DNA of 64,000 bases from Oikopleura dioica (lineage: Eukaryota > Chordata > Appendicularia > Copelata > Oikopleuridae): the NCBI GenBank assembly GCA_907165135.1, contig OU015567.1, positions 11,227,001 to 11,291,000 on the forward strand. The letters run 5' to 3'. The translations under genes and the position numbers were made by a program. The notes under the pieces were generated by a model. It saw only the letters and a program-made list of their open reading frames with translations. It did not search any database and was not told the origin of the DNA. Below are positions 57,991 through 64,000 of this stretch, one piece after another (within the stretch, counting starts at the first letter, position 1; each line of letters opens with the position of its first letter).

Positions 57991-60300
57991 GTAAGAAAAT
58001 TTTTTTAATTGTTTTATGATAAATGGGCAAAAATGAGTGCTTTTCTAATTTTCAAATAATTTGGGAAATCAGCACTTTTCAAGTGTGACTGATCTTGTCT
58101 GAATATATCCGGCGAGTCAGACTGTTCAGACAAATTTTTCTGAAAGAAGCCTCGAGCCCAAAGGTTTTTCTTTTCTTCTTTTGTGATCGCTGAGTTTTAT
58201 GTGGCTGGTAAGATCAAAGGCGAGGAAGAGCGATTTTGTTTAGTTTTTTCTCTCATTCAAGGGAGGTAGTAAAATTTAACCAACGCCAGCGTGTTGACTC
58301 ATGAACTGGACAAGCGCTGCTCATGACATGCCTGGACATTTTCAGATTTATCGGACCTGAAGCCAATTTTCGGAGACCCTTTTTGGCGGGAAGAACTTCG
58401 TCTTTTGATGAATTGCTGGTCTTATTATTACTTTTATTGGAAGACTTTCTGAAGTATAAAACTGTTGTTATCAATTTTCGCTGACGACTTTAATAATTTC
58501 CGTCAAGCTTTTTCGAGGCTTTAGAACTTTTTATAGAATCGTCGCCAACAAGTCCAATTGATCACATTCAACGTCGCGCATTCGTGATCGAGCGAGCCAT
58601 TTCAGACTTGAGATGTTCAAATTTTCAGAGTTTTTTTCTCAAAATTTGGCTTGGATGTTCGCCAATGAGTACGGATGCTGTTGATCAATGAGACGGAGTA
58701 ATTGAAGCGCTCGTTTCAACCCCTTGAAAGGGAATTAACGCGTTTTTTGCATAATTTAGAGCCAATTTAAGTCCATTCTTTTGACGAATTGAGATCAGAG
58801 GGATGCTTGTTTTGAAAGCGGAACTTGTATTTGAACATCTTATAAATACCTTCAAAATAGAGTTTGATTTGTGGCAGAAACTTAAGGCTACGGGGGTCGA
58901 CGAGGCTCTAACCATGGCCTTATTCCGGGAAACTCACAAGAGTTGGAGGCTTGGATCTTTCATTAAGAGTTAATTTGAACCTAGATCTTGATTTGTATAG
59001 AAGAAAATCTTAAGTTTATAGACATTTTCTTGCCAAAAAATCGCTTCAAAGTTGGCATCTCGACCTATATTAGGGTAAAATTGGCTTCAATTCTGAAGAA
59101 TTGAACCTATAAAGCTATGCTTAGTATATTTTTAAATGAAATTTCAAACCTTTTTGAGGCTTTGTATAGAAAGAAATCGTGGATTGAATCAATAAAAATA
59201 TCGAATATAATTTTTTGAAAAGTTGATCTCAGTAAAAATTGCATTTTTTGAAATAACCATAAACGATTTCTGCTCTAAAATCCAAAATATCTGACTACAT
59301 AAAGAACCAAGACAACCATCATATTTCTCGTGCTCTGAGCTTTCGAAAGAGCCCCAAATGACGAAAATCCAAGCCAAAAAAATTTTTTCGGTTAAAGTTC
59401 TAGCGCTCGTATCTCGGAAACTACAAATGATAACGACTCACTTTCAACTGTAAGTCTACTTTATTTTTTGCGGTGAATTCACATGGCATAATGAATATCG
59501 TCATACTTTCAAGTTAAGACCACATATAACGTCGACCCCCGTACCCTTAAGATTCCTTTAAGGTCTGTAAATAAAAACCGGACAAGTCAGGCTTTCAAAC
59601 TTTAGGCCAATAATCTCGACTGAGTCGCATGTTAATCATCCCTAACCGACACGCTCTGTGAAAATAGCTTCGTAATTGAATTAATTGCCAATTTTGGTGT
59701 TAAATGTTCGCGCAAATTATATTCGTAAGGGAAACAATGTCGTTGTTCTTTTTTGCAAATGTTGCCGAATATTGTCATTTTCGCATATTTTCAATGATTT
59801 ATTGGAAATGATTTTTCGCGCTTGAAAAGACCCGGGACAGGTACATCCATAAATAAATCAAGAACGGCATGGTTTTTAGACTGAATTTTTCATCCCCGTT
59901 GTCCGCGCCTTTGCGCGTGGAACAAGGCCAATTCTCTTTGTCATCCAGTTCCTCTTTTGTCAAAAAAGAAACTGTTCTAGCGCTGCTTTTCAAAAACACG
60001 CAGCTGATATCTGCTAGAAAGTTGACCAGTGCGGCAGTAGTATTTAGCCAAAAATTGAAGGTCTCGAAAAAAGCTGTCACGTGGTTGAGTAGACTTTTCA
60101 GGAGATAAGCAAGCGCCTCGAATTCTAGGATTCATCAAGGAAACCAATTTTTACTAATATATTAATTATCGTATTTTGAAGATTACGAAGCATTCATTTT
60201 GACCCAGGAATAGTTTCTGAACACTTATTTTCTTTCTAATTAGTAATCTCATTATCTAAAGAATATAATTAGTTTTATCGAGCGTTGTCGCCGCCCGCAG
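57991..60300. other. Long presumed intron or upstream region
   Basis: 2.3 kb without recognised coding sequence, much longer than other introns here. Long introns in compact genomes often hold enhancers of developmental genes; I see no specific site. Confidence 0.35.
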
Positions 60301-63300
60301 CCGGTCAAAGGGCTCAAAGCATGCACCCGCGAAGGAACCGTCGAGTCCCAGGTTCATCACGGAGCCCGAGGGAGCGCTTGGACAGAAGGGCCACACCGTC
60401 AAACTCTACTGCGAGTAAGTCTGCTTTCTTTGAAGAAGCCTGGTGGTCTCCTTAAACACTTCCTAAGGGAGGTAGTTAATTACTAACGCCGCGTGTTCAG
60501 AGTATCAGGATATCCGTATCCTGAAGTGACGTGGTTTTACAACGGTGTCCCCGTCGAACTGAACAACCGACGACTTAGCAATGGCAACGACCTTATGCTC
60601 ATTGACTTTGACGACTCATTAGCTGGATCTTATTTCTGCGAAGCCAAGAATACGCTGGGATCCATCAAGTCGAAAGAAATCGAAGCGAAACTCATCTGTA
60701 AGTCGTTTTTCGTTTGGTTTTGTGGAATTGCTTGATATTTGTAAAATCTGAGGCGAGGAAAAAAACTGTCAAAAATTTACGCGCGGCAATTAGCGAAGAA
60801 CATCTCGGTGATATATCGCGTGGCATTTCACTAAAGGCCAGAATGTTGAAAGCCACAGTTCTGCAAATAGATTTTTGTAACCAATTTACACAGCATAAGC
60901 GTTTATGCCCCGTTTTAGGGAATAATAAATAAGCCATTCGGGAGGTCTTTAATCAGCCGCTCGGGATTCTCTTTTCCGCTGCTACTAATTAGGTGATTAC
61001 CGGGCTCCTTGTTAGCCAGCAGAGGTTGTTATTAGATGCTGATTGTTTTTTGAAAAGGCCAAGATGAATAACTGCTGTTTTTCGCCGCAGAAATAAGATT
61101 TTTAACCATATTCTTATTCTTGGACTTCTACGGGATTGCTTATTGAATTCTAGCGCTCCTTGCATACCCTCTTGTTTTGAATGGCATCTACTGCATAAGC
61201 AAATCAAATGCGGTCGAAAAGAGAGCGTTAGTCTTTAAAATTAAAATTTCAGAATAGAATCTGAATTCTTCATCTATTTGCACCTATTTCATGCAATATG
61301 CACTCCCGTGAGTTTGATCAACTTGCACATGTTTTCTTGAAACGGGAAGCCATAGAAATGTTCAACAAGTAGAGTCTTTTTTCAAGCTTCTTTCTTGGGA
61401 TGAAAACAGAGAGGATTTCGAATGAGAGAATTAGGGCGAGGATGAGACCGAAGAAGTTCAAGATTAGGAATTATGGTTAGACTTGCCTGATTTTCCCTGA
61501 AATAGTTAAAATTGTATTTATGAGTCAATTTTATTTTATAGAGAAAAAAATATATTTTCGAAAGAAATCATAAACTTGTGGTTTTTAGTTTTCGATGGAA
61601 AATTCAAGGAAGAACCAAGAGCGACAGAAGGAGATGCCGGGTCGGAAGTCCAATTAACTTGTGGCCCTCCTGGTGGCTTTCCAAAGCCGGAAGTCTCCTG
61701 GTACAAGGATGAACAACTGGTTACACCTGACAATCGGCGAATACGCACTGAAATTATGACGAACGGAAAGGAAAGTGGGTCAGTTTTAATGAGTCTGAGA
61801 AATTGTGAAAAAACTGTGTTGACCCTGACTTGAGCACTATTTGGTGATCTCGAAGCTCAAAGAGTCCGACCGAGGATTTTATGTTTGCGTGGCGGAGAAC
61901 TCTGTCGGAAGAAATCAGACGGCGCCTGTGTATCTTCGTGTCAACAGTAAGTACGATCAACTAACAAATGCTTACAACTCTTAACTGCTTCTATCAGACA
62001 GGAGTCCTTATCAAGCTCTATTCCTCGGTCAAGTGAGAATTCCAAATTTCTCGAAAATTTCCACTGTTGACTTATTGATTCAAAAAAGAGCTTCGGTGAC
62101 TCTTTTGATTTTCCATTCATTCGGTCAGGAATTATCCGTTTGTCGGAAAAGTGGCTTTTCACCGCTCGTCCAGGTTGTGGACAAAGCTGGGGCATGTCCA
62201 TTTGATTTCATGGGCACACTCGGCCGGGGACAATAAGCGTTAAACGTCACAATTTGACGATTTGAGGGACCTGTGTTAGGACCCATGGCGCGTTCTGGCA
62301 ACATGGACACGTGCCGGTTGATTGATCGCTAATTTGGGCACACCCAGGCAGCCACGCGCGCCGAGGTTCTGCCTCGTCTTTTGTCGGCGCTTAGATCAAA
62401 CGGCCGCCGTTGTCAGTAAGGCACACAGCTACTAAGTATCTCAAATTTACGGAACACGTTTGAACACTAGAAAAGCAAACATCCGCCGCGAATACTATGT
62501 ATCTGACAGATGAATCGAAACCGCTTGAATACAGGAAATTAACGATTTCAAGTAACTAGAATAATATTCTCTTCCGGCGCTTGAAATGAATAAATAAATG
62601 TACACTTTGAAGTTCAATTGCCAATTCGAAATGTTTTTATTGGACTCTTGCTCAAGAACCTTTGACCAGCTTATTATTAAATACTTATAAAGAGATACTG
62701 CTTATGCTCACCGATCGATCGAAGACTCATCATCATCGAGACTCCTTTTTTGCATCAATCTCGTAAACGCAAGAGTGTCGTATTTAGTAGTAGAAACTAA
62801 ATAATGAACGCGGTTTAGGCGCCTTGCCAGGGACTAATGTAGCAAAATCACGAACGACTACTCGTAGGGGCCATCGATTTTGCCGAAACGAAAATGATCC
62901 TTTCCATTCTTTTCACCAATTTTAGCAGCGTATAAATATAGAACAATCTAATAATGGCTGTCTGAAATCATATAGCTGAACTGTATTGTAATCGACAACC
63001 TGTCAGACTCGCATACAGAATGAAGTTGATCGAAACATATGGCATTGATCTTCTATGATTTCAGTGTTATTTTCAGATCCTCCTTATTTCTTCCAAACAC
63101 TGCCAGAATTCGTTCAAGTGGAGGCAAATGTGGAAGCCGTCCTGCCGTGTCCGATTTCCGGAGAGCCGAAGCCTAAAATTACGTGGACGAGGCTGAACTC
63201 GAACCTGCCGAGCAAGCGCCTTTTCGGGTCAAATGACGAACTAAGAATACCCCAAATGAGTCCTGAAGATCAGGTAAGAGCTTGCGGAAGGTCTATTTAG

Positions 63301-64000
63301 CGATTTTGAACGAAAAGAATCAATTTTTTATGATGGTTCTCGACCGGTTAGGGAGCGGTAAATATTTCTACGCACGTGGACCATCTTTTTAAATATACAT
63401 TCACAGGAGTAACACATTTTCTTTCTGAAGGGCATCTACAAATGCACTGGCGAGAACTCGTTGGACTCCATCAGTGGTCAAATTGAACTTCGTTTATCCT
63501 CCGGGCCGAAGTTCCTCTCTTCGCCTAAGAATAAGACAATCCGTGAAGGAAAAGTCGCTCGCTTCTCATGTCGCATAACTGCCATTCCAGCGCCGATCAT
63601 CACGTGGAAAAAAGCCTCCGACATCATCGTGAACGACCGCCATTTTGACGTGAAATCGAATGGAGAATTAACTATTCAAAATGTTGCTGAGAGTGATGCT
63701 GGGGATTATACTTGTATTGGAAAGAATGATTTCGGGCAAATTGAGAAAACCGTCTCGCTAGAAATCACAAAATTTGACCTCAGGTAAGAATTATAATAAT
63801 GACAGTTTTTTGATATTATTCCTTCAGAGAGCCTCCCGTCATCCGTGGAGTAAGCTTTACAGATGGAGCTGTTGCATGTGAAATGCAGAATGCGAATGAG
63901 AACGACACCGTCTGGAAGTTCAACTCGGATATTCTCCGAACGTCTGCATTCTACACGCCGACCGAGAATGGCACCTACTCATGCTCCGTGAGCAACGACT
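60301..64000 (+). CDS. ROBO-like immunoglobulin-domain receptor, 5' part (continues past window)
   Basis: Consecutive exons encode Ig domains of the I-set type, each with the Cys...Trp...Asp-x-Gly-x-Tyr-x-Cys pattern. Ig1: VKLYCEVSGYPYPEVTWFYN ending GSYFCEAKN. Ig2: LTCGPPGGFPKPEVSWYKDE and DRGFYVCVAENSVG, very like ROBO Ig2 (CxPPxGxPxPxxSWxKD). Ig3: LPCPISGEPKPKITW. Ig4: FSCRITAIPAPIITWKK and DAGDYTCIGKNDFG. Ig5 begins EPPVIRGV and runs off the end. ROBO receptors bind Slit and guide axons and cells. No fibronectin III domains or membrane segment are reached, so hemicentin- or contactin-like proteins remain possible. The intron 61947-63076 is long. The first residues before Ig1 are uncertain. 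Confidence 0.7.

Overview
The window looks like nuclear DNA of an appendicularian tunicate, most likely Oikopleura or a close relative. Introns are mostly 35-60 nt, genes are densely packed, same-strand genes are often 35-90 nt apart with an AG trans-splice acceptor just before the ATG (operon style), a few introns have non-GT donors, and the conserved genes are clearly animal. I cannot name the species and have run no search; homology calls rest on reading the translations.

Left part (1-8.7 kb): a small zinc-domain gene, two RING-type genes and a large multi-exon gene (3727-8738) with a Mutator-like (MULE) transposase core between long charged arms.

Central part (8.8-29.6 kb), the unusual region: a run of plus-strand genes encoding divergent paralogues of replication-fork proteins. 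There are three PCNA-like sliding clamps (9431-10329, 10749-11731, 15728-17053), a primase small subunit with a clamp-like N-terminal domain fused to it (12846-14895), and a primase large subunit (20763-22479). Small unrecognised genes are interleaved. On the minus strand follow a small helical gene and a clamp loader large subunit, RFC1, with two BRCT domains (24862-29002). Head-to-head with RFC1 is a strongly divergent histone H4 (29261-29572) with a canonical histone 3' stem-loop. Clamp, loader, both primase subunits and a histone within about 20 kb suggest a specialised second replication/chromatin set (for example germline or endocycle specific, or a selfish domesticated one). Whether ordinary copies exist elsewhere in the genome cannot be seen here.

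A composite repeat (16-nt hairpin GGCACGCTCCGCGTGC, 12-14 nt AT-rich spacer, GACAGAAA) occurs eight times between 0.6 and 30.4 kb and was not seen in the remaining 33 kb. A 16-bp TTCGAA-centred repeat occurs at three sites in the same interval. At 29.7-31.0 kb a block of tandem repeats ends the region and abuts a formin (FHOD-type) gene that stops before its FH1-FH2 half.

Right part (31-64 kb), ordinary conserved genes: FHOD-like N-terminal half, MESD, USE1-like SNARE, PSMB3, HAKAI/CBLL1 and ISWI/SMARCA5 (the last four closely spaced on the minus strand), GOSR1, tRNA-Asn(GTT), a B4GALNT-type glycosyltransferase, a threonine/serine dehydratase with an ACT domain, a C-type-lectin-like secreted protein, a coiled-coil RING protein, and the first five Ig domains of a ROBO-like receptor running off the end. 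Long intergenic or intronic stretches (48.4-50.6, 56.0-60.3, 61.9-63.1 kb) show nothing I can identify.
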